Part shown: positions 23,653 through 34,602 of the stretch, piece after piece
Layout: each line of letters opens with the position of its first letter
Position numbering within the stretch: position 1 is the first letter of the stretch
Source: Lunularia cruciata
Taxonomy: Eukaryota; Streptophyta; Marchantiopsida; Lunulariales; Lunulariaceae
NCBI GenBank assembly: GCA_948567375.1
Contig: OX419760.1
Span: forward strand, 16,368,001 to 16,432,000
Direction: 5' to 3'
DNA: 64,000 nucleotides
The notes under the pieces: generated by a model
The model's input: only the letters and a program-made list of their open reading frames with translations
Told to the model about the DNA's origin: nothing
Databases searched by the model: none
Translations under genes and position numbers: made by a program

Positions 23653-23933
23653 TTGGAGACTTATGTGACAGAGGTGGAGGGAGGATCCTTTTCTCTCCAG
23701 GTGTTATTGCGGCAGACAAGAGATAGTCTATCCTCACAAGCACAAGAGGGTTTTCCATCGTTTGCTTCACTATCATCAGATTGGACTAGAGGTCTACAGT
23801 CTTCCTTGATGGAGCGACAGTGTGAGCATACGCTACATTCTCTCTTAGTTGACTCGTCCATTCCTCAGGCTACTAGAGCACGTCTACGCTCTTGCTCCGG
23901 CAAGGGTGCAAGCTCGTGGATCCTAGCTCGACC
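23653..23933 (+). pseudogene. RT-to-endonuclease linker of non-LTR copy 2
   Basis: This stretch aligns base by base with 51975-52262 of copy 3 and with the reverse complement of about 2283-2600 of copy 1. It codes for a linker with LETYVTEVEGGSFSLQVLL and SLMERQCEHTLHSLLV. It ends at the LTR boundary. Confidence 0.6.
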
Positions 23934-24616
23934 TGTAACACCCATTTGTGCATGTGTGTGGTATTGTGATAATTAGCTTGGTATTACAAGTACTTAAGAG
24001 ATATTATTTATATAGAGATAAAGGATGGTTCTATATTAGTCATGGTTAGCTAAAGTTAGTCATAGTTAAGATAGAGGAGACCTTACTTTAGAGGAAGTAG
24101 AAAAGATGAGCACTACTATTTTGGACTTTAGTGTGTTGACTTGGTATTATTCCTAGGTGTTTGGCTTTGAGGAAAGAGTTGAGACCTCTTGGGCCCGCAA
24201 GCTTTTTTGTTTTGGATTCTTCTTTAGTCCAAGGATAGCCCATGTGAAAGAATCCTTGACTTAGTGGTTGGGTCAAGATAAGACCACATGTTTAGTGGAA
24301 TATGCACATGAGAATGGATATTCCTTTCTACTTTACTTGACTTTAGTCTAGTAATTTGAGTTACTTTGGTAATTAGTAACTTTGGTACGTAACTATTTCA
24401 CAAGTATATAAACAAGGGGTGAGGAGGTACTCATCATCCTTTCATTTGCAACTATCTCTCTCTCATTGAGTTCTCTAGTGAGCAATGCCTTGAGTCTTGG
24501 AGTGTTAGCCTTGGAGGAGTATGATGGAGTTGGGGTTCTTTGCCTTCTTAGTCCATGGTGTGCTACCATAATAGCCATTAGAGGTTCATCCTGAGTGAGA
24601 GACAGGCCGGCTCACA
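23934..24616 (+). repeat. 5' LTR of Ty3 element 2
   Basis: 683 bases from tgtaacaccc to ggctcaca, with TG...CA ends. A TATA box (tatataaac) lies at 24405-24413, followed by a CT-rich leader. The primer site follows directly. Confidence 0.75.
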
Positions 24617-24617
24617 T

Positions 24618-24639
24618 TTTTGGTTCCGTTGCCGGGACC
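24618..24639 (+). promoter_or_regulatory. Primer-binding site of Ty3 element 2
   Basis: tttggttccgttgccgggac is close to TGGCGCCGTTGCCGGGGA, the well-known primer site of Athila/Tat elements (tRNA-Asp type). The first small leader ORF begins 18 bases further on. Confidence 0.65.
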
Positions 24640-24657
24640 TCTCTAGAAGGCAAGATA

Positions 24658-24828
24658 ATGTTCCGTGTTCAATTCTACATTAGGCAAAAGGAGACTATGA
24701 GAGCTCACTTGGAGAGAACATTAGGAGAGGAGAGGGCTGAACTTATGTTAGAGAACCAAGATCCATTTGTATACCCTGTAGTTCATTATGATGTCTTTGA
24801 GGTGATTTTGTACATCTTGTACACATGA
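24658..24828 (+). CDS. Leader ORF module, copy a (56 residues)
   Basis: An ATG 18 bases after the primer site opens a 56-residue frame ending in LYILYT. Its pattern is hydrophobic-x-Y-I-R, then MR..L...LG.E, then P..YPVV.YD, then VILYIL. The same pattern recurs in copy b (25952-26116) of this element and in copies c and d of element 3. I do not recognise it. The spacing of hydrophobic residues suggests a small alpha/beta fold with a C-terminal strand. It could be a genuine small protein, a relic of an extended Gag N-terminus, or a matrix-like domain. Confidence 0.5.
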   Translation: MFRVQFYIRQKETMRAHLERTLGEERAELMLENQDPFVYPVVHYDVFEVILYILYT

Positions 24829-25475
24829 GAGGAACTGGAGAGATTGTGTGAGGTGGATTGCAGATTTTGGGGATTAAGGTGATTTTGGGCAAAATCTCAA
24901 GTTTGAGATCTAAACTTGAAATTTCTTCACATGATAGCTTGGGTTATCTTTCAGTTATCACACTTGAAATTATTATCAGAGCTACTATGGGCACTGAGTT
25001 AGAATTTTTGAAAGTTGATAGGGTAAAGTGCTCCCGCAACTGCATGCTCTTTGGAAAATTGTACAGAGTCTGCCATTTCTTCAATTTTCAATGAATTGTC
25101 TTGAAAATTTCCAAGAAAATTTAGTGCATTGTATCCTACCTGCTGCCACACAATTTAGAGAGAGATCGTTCTTGCACAGGGAGCAATGAGTTTTTGAAGT
25201 GAAGGGGGTGGTTTTCAGACCAAATCTGAAATATGGGTGCTGAATAAAAAGGTCTCTAGGCCAAATGGCTCAATGAAAAGATTTGAAATTTTTCAAGGAA
25301 AGACGCCCTAGAGTTGTGATCAAGTGTGAAAAATTTCAGAGGACGGTGACATAGTGGTTGGGAGATTTAAGTGACATTGTGAGGAAGGGTCAATTCTGCA
25401 AAGTGGAGATCTCATGCATGAGGAGTTTGAGATCAACAAAAAACATGTTTGAGTGTTTAGATTCATCTTGGGAAC
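24829..25475 (+). other. Leader region of Ty3 element 2
   Basis: Non-LTR interior sequence between two coding stretches. Short fragments such as LEIIIRATMGTELEFLKVDRV are open, but no domain is recognisable and stops are frequent. Confidence 0.4.
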
Positions 25476-25949
25476 ATGGAGGCTCATCAAGAGTGGAAAT
25501 TGAGATTATGCAAGGTTCCCCAAGGGTTTGAGGTGATTGTAGGGGTGGATTTGAGGAAAAGAGAGTTTACAATAGAATTTGAAGAGAGTGTTGAGAGGAT
25601 TCAAAAACCTACACCACTTGGAGGAAAGAGTGAGTCTAAGTGCTTTCTATGTGGAGAGAAGGGACATAAGGCAAGTTCATGTCCATTGACCTTTGAGAGA
25701 AAGAGATTAAGGGAAAGGAGAGGCTTACTTGACTTGGGTTTGCATGTTGGACCTTCTTCACCAAGATTAGGAGGGAGAAGATCTAAGACCAAGGAGTTAT
25801 GTGAGGTTTGTGGAGTGGAAGGACTTCCAAAAGGACATGAGTGTAGTGGAGTAAAAGCACTTTTGGAGACTTTGGTGAAGGATCTTGGAGAGAGCCTTAG
25901 TACAGCTACAGAAATACTACCACCTCCATCAGCTAGTTCTCAAGATTAG
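25476..25949 (+). CDS. Zinc-binding leader ORF of Ty3 element 2
   Basis: 157 residues in one open frame. Residues about 56-69 are a perfect retroviral zinc knuckle, C-x2-C-x4-H-x4-C (CFLCGEKGHKASSC). A second Cys/His cluster, CEVCGVEGLPKGHEC, follows about 50 residues later. The N-terminal half (VPQGFEVIVGVDLRKREFTI) has no match I can name. It ends only two bases before leader module copy b, as TAG-tg-ATG. It is separate from the canonical Gag, which has its own zinc knuckle at 27013-27060. An RNA- or nucleic-acid-binding accessory protein is the simplest reading. Confidence 0.55.
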   Translation: MEAHQEWKLRLCKVPQGFEVIVGVDLRKREFTIEFEESVERIQKPTPLGGKSESKCFLCGEKGHKASSCPLTFERKRLRERRGLLDLGLHVGPSSPRLGGRRSKTKELCEVCGVEGLPKGHECSGVKALLETLVKDLGESLSTATEILPPPSASSQD

Positions 25950-25951
25950 TG

Positions 25952-26116
25952 ATGGAGATAATCTTTCAACTTATGGATAAACTATCCATGAGAGTTAGAT
26001 TAATATGCACTCTAGGATTTGATGTTGCTATAGAAATCTTGGAGCAACCTGAACCTTTTATGTTCCCTAAAGTGGATTATTCTCAGATGGTGTTAGTCAT
26101 GTATATACTTTATTAG
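25952..26116 (+). CDS. Leader ORF module, copy b (54 residues)
   Basis: Starts two bases after the stop of the zinc-binding ORF (TAG-tg-ATG), a layout that fits termination and reinitiation. It reads as 54 residues ending MYILY. It shares with copy a the MR...L...LG.D/E core, the P.P(F/V)..P.V.Y block and the closing YILY, with almost the same length (54 against 56). Gag begins 59 bases downstream, at 26175. Confidence 0.5.
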   Translation: MEIIFQLMDKLSMRVRLICTLGFDVAIEILEQPEPFMFPKVDYSQMVLVMYILY

Positions 26117-26174
26117 TAATAGAGTGAGAGAAAAAAAATAAAATTGAGAGAAAGAAAGATAGTGAGAGGTTAAG

Positions 26175-29100
26175 ATGGGGAAACTTCCGGTTTTCTTTAG
26201 CAAGGATGGAGAAGATGTGGAGGCCTTTGTGAGAGACTTCAAGAGAGCTTGCATAGGAAACAATGAGAGGAGGAGAATGAGTAGGCCTCATTATTACCAG
26301 ATTTCTTTGAGGATGCAGTACTTACATGGTATGAGTCAGAATACCAAAAGAGAGAGAGGAGAGATGGGGAAGAGGAGTCTTGGGAGACTTTGACTTCAGC
26401 ACTCATTGAGAACTTTCTTCCTAATGAGAGTTTTGAGAGATTGATGAGTGAGGTTACATTTCTCAAGCAAGGAGAAGGAGAGAAAGTGAGAGTCTATGTG
26501 GAAAGAGTGGAAAAGTTAGAGTCCAGATTTCGCATAGTGTTGAGGAAGGGTGGGGATGATGTGGAGACTATAATGATTGGCATAGGGGCCATGCTCACCA
26601 AGAATTTTGTGGGAGGGTTGAGACCACAAATTAGAAGCAAGGTGAGATATGAGAAACCTTCTTCCAAGGTTGAAGCTATCAAGATCACAATTCATATGGA
26701 AGAGAGTTTGGAAGGGGATGAGAGTGATTTGGTGGTGAAGGAGGTTTTGCATCCTCCTCAAGGCTACAAGTATGGTGGAACTTCTGATACTTTGGTGGCA
26801 AGGGTTGCACCACAAGTAGTAGTTGCTCCAATTCTTGCACCTCCACCAAAGGATCTACTTCAAACCATCACAGAACAACTTGCGGATCTCAAGATCAATG
26901 TGGTGCAACTATGGGAGAAGAGAGAGGTGGATCAGAATGTAGGGAGAAGGCCTAGGAGTTATGGAAACTATCCATATAGAGGAGGTCAACCAGCCAACAA
27001 TTTCAATGAGAGAAATTGTTTTGGTTGTGGAGGAAGAGGCCATATCCAAAGGAATTGCCCAAATTCCACTTACCATGGAGGAAGGGGTTATGAGGGAGCC
27101 AATAGAGGAAAAGAGGGAGGTAGTGAAACCCAAGTGGCTCCTAATCCAAACATAGGTAAGGGGATAGCATCCATAGATGTGGTGGAGAGCAAGTATGAGA
27201 AGGGAGAACGCTCAAACTCCAAGAGTTTTAACTTGGAGCTTTTGGCACAAGAGAAGAAGAGAGCTCGTTTTGCAGAGGGTGTTCACTCTTCTCAAGGATT
27301 TACTTCAAGCAAGGATACTCCTATGTCTACTAGGAGCACTTGCACCTCAACACTATCAACAACAAAGACTCCAAGGAAGAAGTTGGGGATGGAGGACTTC
27401 TTGATCTCAAAGCAACAATGGAACTACAATGTGTTGGAGGATGTTGGTAGTCATAAAGCTAACATCACAGTGGGCCAATTAATTGCTTTGAACCCTACCT
27501 TGAGAAAGGAGCTTAGAGGTGGTTTGAGTTCTACAAGGAGCAAGAGGAAGAATAAGGCAAAAGTTCCAGTATCAATAGGGGTGGTGGATGCCAAGCCAAC
27601 ACCATGAGAGGCTTGTGAATATGCCTCCAAGATTGATGTGAGAGTGAATGGTCACAAAATCAAGGATGCATTGGTTGATGGAGGATCAGCAGTAAATGCC
27701 ATGTCCAAAAGGTTGATGAAGAAGTTGGGTATGATACCCTCAAGACCTTCAACATTTGTGGTGAGTATGGCAAACAAGCAACAAGTTAGACCAGTAGGGG
27801 TGATGGATAAAGTGGTAGTTTCAGTTATGGGAGTTCAAAATCTCATGACTTTCCAAGTCTTGAAGGATTCAAGCTATGACTTACTTCTTGGGAGGCCATG
27901 GTTGAGAGCAGCACGCACAACTGATCAATGGCACAAAGGGTACTTGAGGATTGGGCCATCAAACCACAGAGTCACAGTTCCTGTGACTAACACCACCAAC
28001 ACTTCACATTCAGATACACCATCTTCTGATTATTGGGAATCATATTCTGAAGAAGGAGCTTCAGGTGTGGACACAAGCATGGAAGAGGAGACTTCTACGG
28101 AGGAGGATGAATCTGAATCTGATTAAGATGTGTACCCTTTGTGTGCTATGGATTTTGCACCTAAGCCAGAGGTTTTGAAGGACCCAGAAAAATCACCATT
28201 GACACTTGAGGAGGTAGAGAGAAGGTTAGCTACCCTCAAGTATGGCCCAAATGTTACCAAGGAGGAGAAGGTGAGATTTGAGGAGATTTTCCGCAAGTTC
28301 ATCCATGTGTTTGCTTTTAGTTACAAGGATTTGAAGGAAGTCACCTTGGAGGAGCACAAGATAGAGGTGGAGTCACATGCAAGACCACTCCGCCAAAAGC
28401 AATGTCGCATTAGCCCACCAATATCTTTGGTTGTGAAGGAGGAGATTGATAAGCTCAAGGAGGCTAGATTTATCTTTGAGGTAGAGAATTCAGAATGGGT
28501 GTCTCCAATTGTCATTATGAAGAAAAAGAATGGCAAGCTTTAGGTATGTGTGGATTACAAGAAGCTCAATGCTGTTACCAAGAAGTACTACTACCCATTG
28601 CCATTCATTGATGAGATCTTGGAGGAGGTTGCAGGTCATGAGAGGTACAGTTTTGGAGATGGTTATAGTGGATATAACCAAATCAAGATTGCACCAGAGC
28701 ATCAACAACTCACCACATTCACCACACCTTGGGGAACTTACGCTTTCAAGGTCATGCCTTTTGGGCTTTGCAATGCTCCAGCCACATTCCAGCGGTTCAT
28801 GAATAAGGTATTTGAACCTTTCATTGGGAAATTTGTGAGAGACTTCATTGATGACTTTTGTGTCTATGGGAGCAAGCAAGAGCACTTTGAGCACCTAATC
28901 AAAGTCTTGCAATGCTTGGATGAGGCAAATGCATCACTCAACCCAGAGAAGTGCATTTTTGGATGTGAAGAAGGTCTACTTTTGGGGCACATCATCTCCA
29001 AGGATGGAATAGCAGTTGATCCTAAGAAGGTGAGGAAAATCTCAGACCTTCCATTCCCTTCAAGCTTGACAAAGTTACGCCAATTCTTGGAGATGGTTGG

Positions 29101-30160
29101 ATACTATAGGAGGTTCATCTTCTTATTTTCCAACAAGGCTTATGCATTGACCATCTACATGAAGAAGGGTGTAGATTACATGGTGATTTTGGAGGACAAG
29201 GAGGCTCTCAAAGCTTTTGAGGAGCTCAAGCAATCCCTTGTTGTAGCTCTAATTCTTGCTAAACCTGATTGGAGTAAGCCTTTCATCCTCTACACTGATG
29301 CTTCTAATGTAGCTATAGGATGCACTCTTAGTCAATTAGACCAAGATGGGCATGATCATCCAATAGCTCAAGCTAGTAGGCAGATGGTTTCAGCAGAGAA
29401 GAACTACTCTGTCACAGAGAGAGAAGGGTTGGCAGTGATCTTTGGTCTCAAGAAGTTTAGACACTACTTGATTGGAGGGAAAGCCACCATTGTCACGGAT
29501 CACAAGGCTTTGAAGTACATCTTCAACAAGCCTAATGTTGAAGGGAGACTAGCAAGATGGATGATACTCTTGTCTGAGTATGACTACACCATTGAGGATA
29601 GGCTAGGAAAGAAACATGCAAATGCTGATTTGTTATCTAGAGCCTATGATCATGATGGAGATGATCCAATGGATGATTCCTTCCCGGATGAGGAGCTCGT
29701 GACAATCTCAGTCACTCAAGAGGTTCCAATGGAGTACAAGGAGATTGTGGACTTTGTGACAAGAGGTAACTTTCCAGAAGGGATGCATGCTAGGGAGAGA
29801 AAGGCCCTTGCAGCAAGATCTAGACCTTACACAATGGTGGAGGATATTCTTTTTCACCAAGGAGCAGATGGTCTACTTCAAAGAGCAGTGGGTAAGGAAG
29901 AGTCTATCCTACTCATAAAGGAGTTTCATGAAGGTTTAGTATGTGGAGGACACATTGCAGGAAAGGTGATTGCTTTGAAGATTCTAGATGTAGGTTACCA
30001 TTTACTATGTTGTGATTATGTGTGTGTGTATTTGTGACAAGTTGTCAAGACTGTGAGCTTGTTACTCTCTTCTGGGTGTAGTTGCTACCTGAGAGACTAA
30101 AGACAACCAAGAAGAACTACATGTTATTGTTTGACTTTGTATTTGACCAATTCTGAATTA
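26175..30160 (+). pseudogene. Gag-Pol of Ty3 element 2 (Tat/Athila-like)
   Basis: Gag starts MGKLPVFFSKDGEDVEAFV and has frameshifts near 26265 and 26350. From 26390 one frame runs to 30037 with three in-frame stops (27605 TGA, 28124 TAA, 28541 TAG). A zinc knuckle CFGCGGRGHIQRNC lies at 27013-27060. The aspartic protease motif LVDGGSAVNAMS has its Asp at 27677. RT has the catalytic FIDD at 28844-28855 in an otherwise well-preserved domain. RNase H shows LYTDASNVAIG and VTDHKALKYIF. Integrase begins (HEGL..GGHIAGK..ALKIL..GYH) but is frameshifted at about 30010 and lost after CQDCELVT at about 30060 and a remnant to 30160. The element would copy RNA to DNA and integrate; this copy cannot. Confidence 0.88.
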
Positions 30161-30417
30161 TATCTCTACGGGAACGCACTTTACTTACCCGATTACCACA
30201 AAAGTGATATTTGTCGAGTTGTCACAACCACCACCCTCAATTCCGGCACCCAATTTCCCCTTGACTCTCATTTCTTTGATGTAATTAGTTCTTCATCAAC
30301 CCAAATCAGATTAGTACTTGATCTTTCACTCAACAATCAGCCAACAACTCAACATTGATTATAGTCAAGCCACATCCACTCTAGCTAAGAGACTCCAGGT
30401 GATGCTCATTGGCTTTC
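30161..30417. other. Unassigned sequence left of the chromovirus
   Basis: No recognisable coding. It is the flank into which element 3 inserted and is not a continuation of integrase or of non-LTR copy 2. Its last five bases, ctttc (30413-30417), are the target duplication of element 3. Confidence 0.5.
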
Positions 30418-31155
30418 TGTAATACTCCGAGGACAAGAGAAGAGAGAAAACACAGATTGCACACTCAAACATTCGATGCCCCAAGGGAGCACCTTCTCTT
30501 TATTATATAGACAAAGAGGAACTCCTACAAGGAAGCTCTACCATAGGATTAGGGACACCGATAGGTGACATGTCAGCAAGCTCCACCCTTGGATTACTTA
30601 CTTGGATGGGTGACCTGTCTGGTCCAGGTCCTATCTGGTTGGTCAAACGAGCTTTGACCGGAGGGAATCTTTTAGGGAATCTTCTTGTAGGAATCTTGGA
30701 ATCACACGAGTAAGGTACCATTGGAAAGCTCTGGACGAGACCAATCAGGGGGGAGGGAAGGCCAGCCTTTCCTCAATTGGGGGGGAATCTGCACATTTTC
30801 GAGGCCTAATTCATCCGTTTAGGCCTCCGAAATTGCCTTCAAAGATTTCAGGCATTTTTTGGTTCCTACTCTATTAGTAGAAGTCCCCTTTTGGTGATAC
30901 CTCTTTCTGATCTGTTTAGTCCATCATGTGTAACATCCTTCCAGATGTTACCAAACCAATTCTCACCTTTAAATCATATGTCTAGCTATTGGTTCTAAGG
31001 TTCTCAAGTCTATTTCAGTTTCTTCTCTATTAGTAGAAGTACTCTTTTGGTGATACTTCTATCTGATCTATTTTGACCATCATGTATAACATCATTCTAG
31101 ATGTTACCAAACTGAATTTCACATCTAGATCATATGGCTAACCCTTGGTATTACA
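30418..31155 (-). repeat. 3' LTR of element 3
   Basis: 738 bases, read on the minus strand from tgtaatacc to gtattaca. It matches the LTR at 36055-36800 and the solo LTR at 4922-5659. Confidence 0.92.
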
Positions 31156-31172
31156 GACCTCCCTCCTTTTAA
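31156..31172 (-). promoter_or_regulatory. Polypurine tract of element 3
   Basis: On the minus strand aaaaggagggaggtc directly precedes the 3' LTR. A purine run at this position primes second-strand DNA synthesis in LTR elements. It partly overlaps the end of the chromodomain-coding frame. Confidence 0.7.
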
Positions 31173-34100
31173 GACGCAACGTCCTCGTTGTGCAATTGTT
31201 GCTCAAATGCTTGCACCAACATCGGTGCATGTGCCAAATTGGCAGCGGGTTCCCAGGTTGCTTCATAGAGGGGGTAACCTTTCCATTGTACTAGATATTC
31301 CACCCGCAGATGGCGAGTACCACGCATGCGCTTTTGGAGAATCCGCTCCACTTCATATTCCTTTGTGCCATCAATGATTGTCGGACAAGGTCAAATGTCT
31401 TGTGTGGAAGTACCTTGGCCTGATCGGGGAGCATATCTGCATAATAGGGAGACATGGAACACTGGATGGATCTTCATGTGTGGTGGTAGCTCAAGGTGAT
31501 AGGCCACAGCGCCGATGCGACAAAGAATCAAGAAAGGCCCAATAAAATGAGGTCTGAGCTTACGACATCCAACTAATGTGAGGTTGGTTGTCGATAGCCA
31601 CACTTGATCCCCAACATTGAACTCCATGTGCCTACAGTGTGCATCAGCATATTATTTTTGTTGATTTTGCGCAATCTGTAACCTGTGCTTGGCGCTCTCC
31701 ACACCTTGTTAGATTCTAGAAACAAATGTGTTGACTGCATCAACCTTGGTAGTCACTGGACGGATCTTCATCAAGCTAGAAGGTGTGAAGGGATGCTCGC
31801 CATACATGAGGAAGAACGGAGTGACCTGGGTGGAGGCATTCACTGAATTGTTGTAAGCGAATTCCACCAACGGTAGTAGGGTGTCCCACCTCTCTTGCTC
31901 TTCTAAGGTGCGATTAGCTCGCTCTGTTTGGCCATCTGTTTGTGGGTGGTAATCTGTAGACATGGCCAACTTGGTTTTGAAGAAACCAAAGAGTGTTCGC
32001 TAAAACAAACTGGTGAATTGGGTGCCTCTATCGGTGATGAGTACTCTAGACAAGCCATGGTGAGCAAAGACTGCATCTAAGTATAGTTGAGCTAGTTGTG
32101 GAGCGGTCACCTCCTTGGTGGTAGGGCGGACATGAATCATTTTGCTGAGCCGGTCCACAAAGACCACAATGGAGTCAAACCCTGAGGTGGTCTTGGGTAA
32201 TTCACAGACAAGATCCATACTCACTTGTTCCCAACGTCGGGTAGGAGTGGGAAGAGGTTGAAGGAGCCCTGTAGGAGCTTGATTAGAAGCTTTGTTCTGT
32301 TGACAAAGTAGGCAGCTACGCACATAGTCCATCACGTCGTTGCTAATCTTGGGCCAATAGTAATGGCGCTTGACTGCCTCCAAGGTCTTGTCCACTCCAA
32401 CATGAGCTGCAATGGCCAAATCATGACATTCCGCTAGAATGGTGGTGTGTAATTCTGGGACATTTGGGATCCACAATTGGCCCTCTCGAAAGGTGAGTCC
32501 TTGGGTGTTGGTGACACCTTTGGATGATTGCGCTTCTACAATCTGTGGATCAGATTTTGTAGCAGCTAGAATCTCTTGCCAGAATTCAAGGTTAATCTTA
32601 ACCTCTGCCGCGAAGTTGTTGGCCATTGGCATGCGGGTGAATGCATCTGCAAGTTACTTCTTACCTTCCACGTAGGTGATTGTCATGTTGAAGCGTTGTC
32701 GCCACTCTGCCCACCGAATTTGGCGACGAGATAGATCCTTCTGCGTCTCAAGGTAGACTAGAGGTTTGTGGTCTGTCTCTACTACAAATGCCTTCTCGCC
32801 CAGGTAGTGCTTCCAATGCTTGGTTGCTAGAACGATGGCCAGCTCTTCTCATTCTGTGGTGTGGTAGTTGCGCTCTGGTAGTAATAACTTTCGAGAGAAA
32901 TATGCAATTGGATGCCATCCGTCATGCCACTCTTGTTGTAGGACTGCTCCTATTGCTACGCCTGATGCATCCGTAGCTAACTTGATTGGACGTTTTGGGT
33001 CATACCACTTCAAGATTGGTGCATGTAGCAAGGCAGCCTTCAATTCTTGAAAGGCCAACTCTTGTGCAGTTCCCCATGTCCACTTCTCCCCTTGCCAAGT
33101 AGTGCCGTTAAAGGCTGTGCAACCTTGGAGAAGTCCTTGACAAATCTACGATAGAATCCCGTCAACCCCAAGAAGCTCTTAAGTTGAGTCCGATCTTCTG
33201 GGGCACTCCATTTTTGAATGACCTCTATTTTATCTGTCAATACTTGAATGCCCTCTGCACTTACTCTATGCCTTAAGTAGTCTACTTCAAACTTGCCAAA
33301 CTCACACTTTGAGATTTTGGCGTACAACTGATTCTGTCTTAGAATCTGGAGGACCTCTCATAGATGTTGTTTGTGTTCTGTCATCATGCTACTATATACT
33401 AAGATATCATCCAAGAAGACGATAACAGACTTATCCAAGTATGGACGAAATATGTCATTCATTAGGCTCATGAAAGTGGCAGGCGCATTGGTGAGGCCAA
33501 AAGGCATCACAAGATACTCAAAGTGGCCATACCTAGTTCGAAAGGTAGTTTTGTACACATCCTCCTCTGCAATTTGGATTTGATTGTAATCGCTCCGCAA
33601 GTCCAGTTTGGTGAAGTATCTCGCTCCGTGGAGTTGATCAAACAGGTCATCCATGCGAGGTAAGGGGTATTTGTTCTTCATTGTTTACTGATTGAGACCT
33701 CGATAGTCAATGCACATGCGCATTGTACCATCCTTCTTCTTCACAAACAAGACAGGAGCCCCATATGGTGATACGCTAGGTTGGATGAACCCTTTCTGTA
33801 GCATCTCCTCAATTTGAGTCTTACACTCCTCCAACTCATGAGGTGATAGGCGATATGGGGCCTTACAAGGAGGTGTCTTCCCCGGGAGTGTCTCTATTTT
33901 GTGATCTACTCGCCTTTTAGGTGGTAATCTTGAGGGTAGATCATCGGGAAAGACATCTTGAAACTCATCCACTACATCCTTCAATTTCTCAGGAATTTGT
34001 CCAGCAAGTTGTGCACTCTGGACTTCTCTTATTAGACCCATAAAACATCTATCGCTCTTACAGACAGTTGTCGTCCCTACGACATATAGAGGCAGTTTCT

Positions 34101-34602
34101 GCCTGTGTGATTTTTCTTTAACCCCAATGATTGACCATTGGTGGGTTCTCACTACTTTCTTCCTCCAATCCACCATTGGGTTGTATTGCTCCATCCATGG
34201 CATGCCTAAAATTGCATCATAACGGGCTAACTGTATCACTCGCCACTCAATTGCTTCCTGATATTCTCCTACAGAGAGGGTTACCTGTCTAGGTAATGAT
34301 TCAATCCTCTCTATTTGCCCATTTTGTAACTCTACTTCTTCACTTCCATCTCTCTCTAGATCCATTCCCAAGCTTATTGCAACAGAGCGAGACAAGAAAT
34401 TCTCTGTTGCTCCCGGATCTATTAATACTCTCACTTGATTACCTTCTAGGATTCCATTCACGACAATCAATTGTGAGGTTGCCTTTCGGGATCTTTGCGC
34501 ATTATTCTTCTTCCTTCCCTTGCTTCTCTGCTTCCTTATTGAGCCAGTAAGGCCGCGAGGTACATTTACTGGCAATCTTCGTTTTCCGAAGTGGTTTCCA
34601 CC
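31169..34602 (-). pseudogene. Pol of element 3: protease, RT, RNase H, integrase, chromodomain
   Basis: Protease has [13 protein letters not shown] (in 33685-34575). RT spans the end of that frame and 33358-33681, with catalytic FLDD followed by ILVYSS. A frameshift near 33050-33100 separates the RT end from RNase H (LATDASGVAIGAVLQQ). Integrase at 32000-32632 and 31709-31969 has the zinc-finger CLLCQQ, MDLVCELP, ITDRGTQF and DGQTERANRTLEE, which carry the D, D and E of the active site. The chromodomain (VEYLVQWKGY...ATWEP) is at 31169-31351. Nonsense codons lie near 33682, 33358, 32846, 32655, 32000, 31706, 31650 and 31388. Nearly all are one transition from Arg, Gln or Trp. Chromodomains direct chromovirus insertion to marked chromatin. 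Confidence 0.9.

Larger units (their letters stand above)
21800..23933 (+). mobile_element. RLE-type non-LTR retrotransposon, copy 2 (3' end cut off)
   Basis: Plus-strand copy of the same family as 1425-6510. It preserves the region upstream of RT (LARDPLDELAWFLF, then ARGGHTGHREVAARF), RT itself and the RT C-terminal region. It stops abruptly at 23933, within ggatcctagctcgacc, where the LTR of Ty3 element 2 begins. Its zinc finger, endonuclease domain and 3' tail are not found on the other side, so sequence was lost after insertion. The exact 5' boundary is not determined; similarity-like coding is clear from about 21830. Confidence 0.75.
23934..30160 (+). mobile_element. Ty3/gypsy element 2, Tat/Athila-like, 3' end missing
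   Basis: One LTR (23934-24616), an unusual leader with small ORFs, a zinc-knuckle ORF, then gag, protease, RT, RNase H and the start of integrase in one broken frame. The primer site (ttttggttccgttgccggga) is of the class used by Athila/Tat elements. The RT has the matching style (PLPFIDEILEEVAGH, GYSGYNQI, MPFGLCNAPATFQR). Recognisable coding stops inside the integrase zinc finger at about 30160. No 3' LTR is found, so no target duplication can be checked; the five bases before the 5' LTR are cgacc. Confidence 0.85.

Noticed and set aside
26097-26291. Minus-strand ORFs across the gag of element 2
   Set aside because: They are reverse-frame shadows; the plus strand carries Gag, its zinc knuckle and Pol in order.
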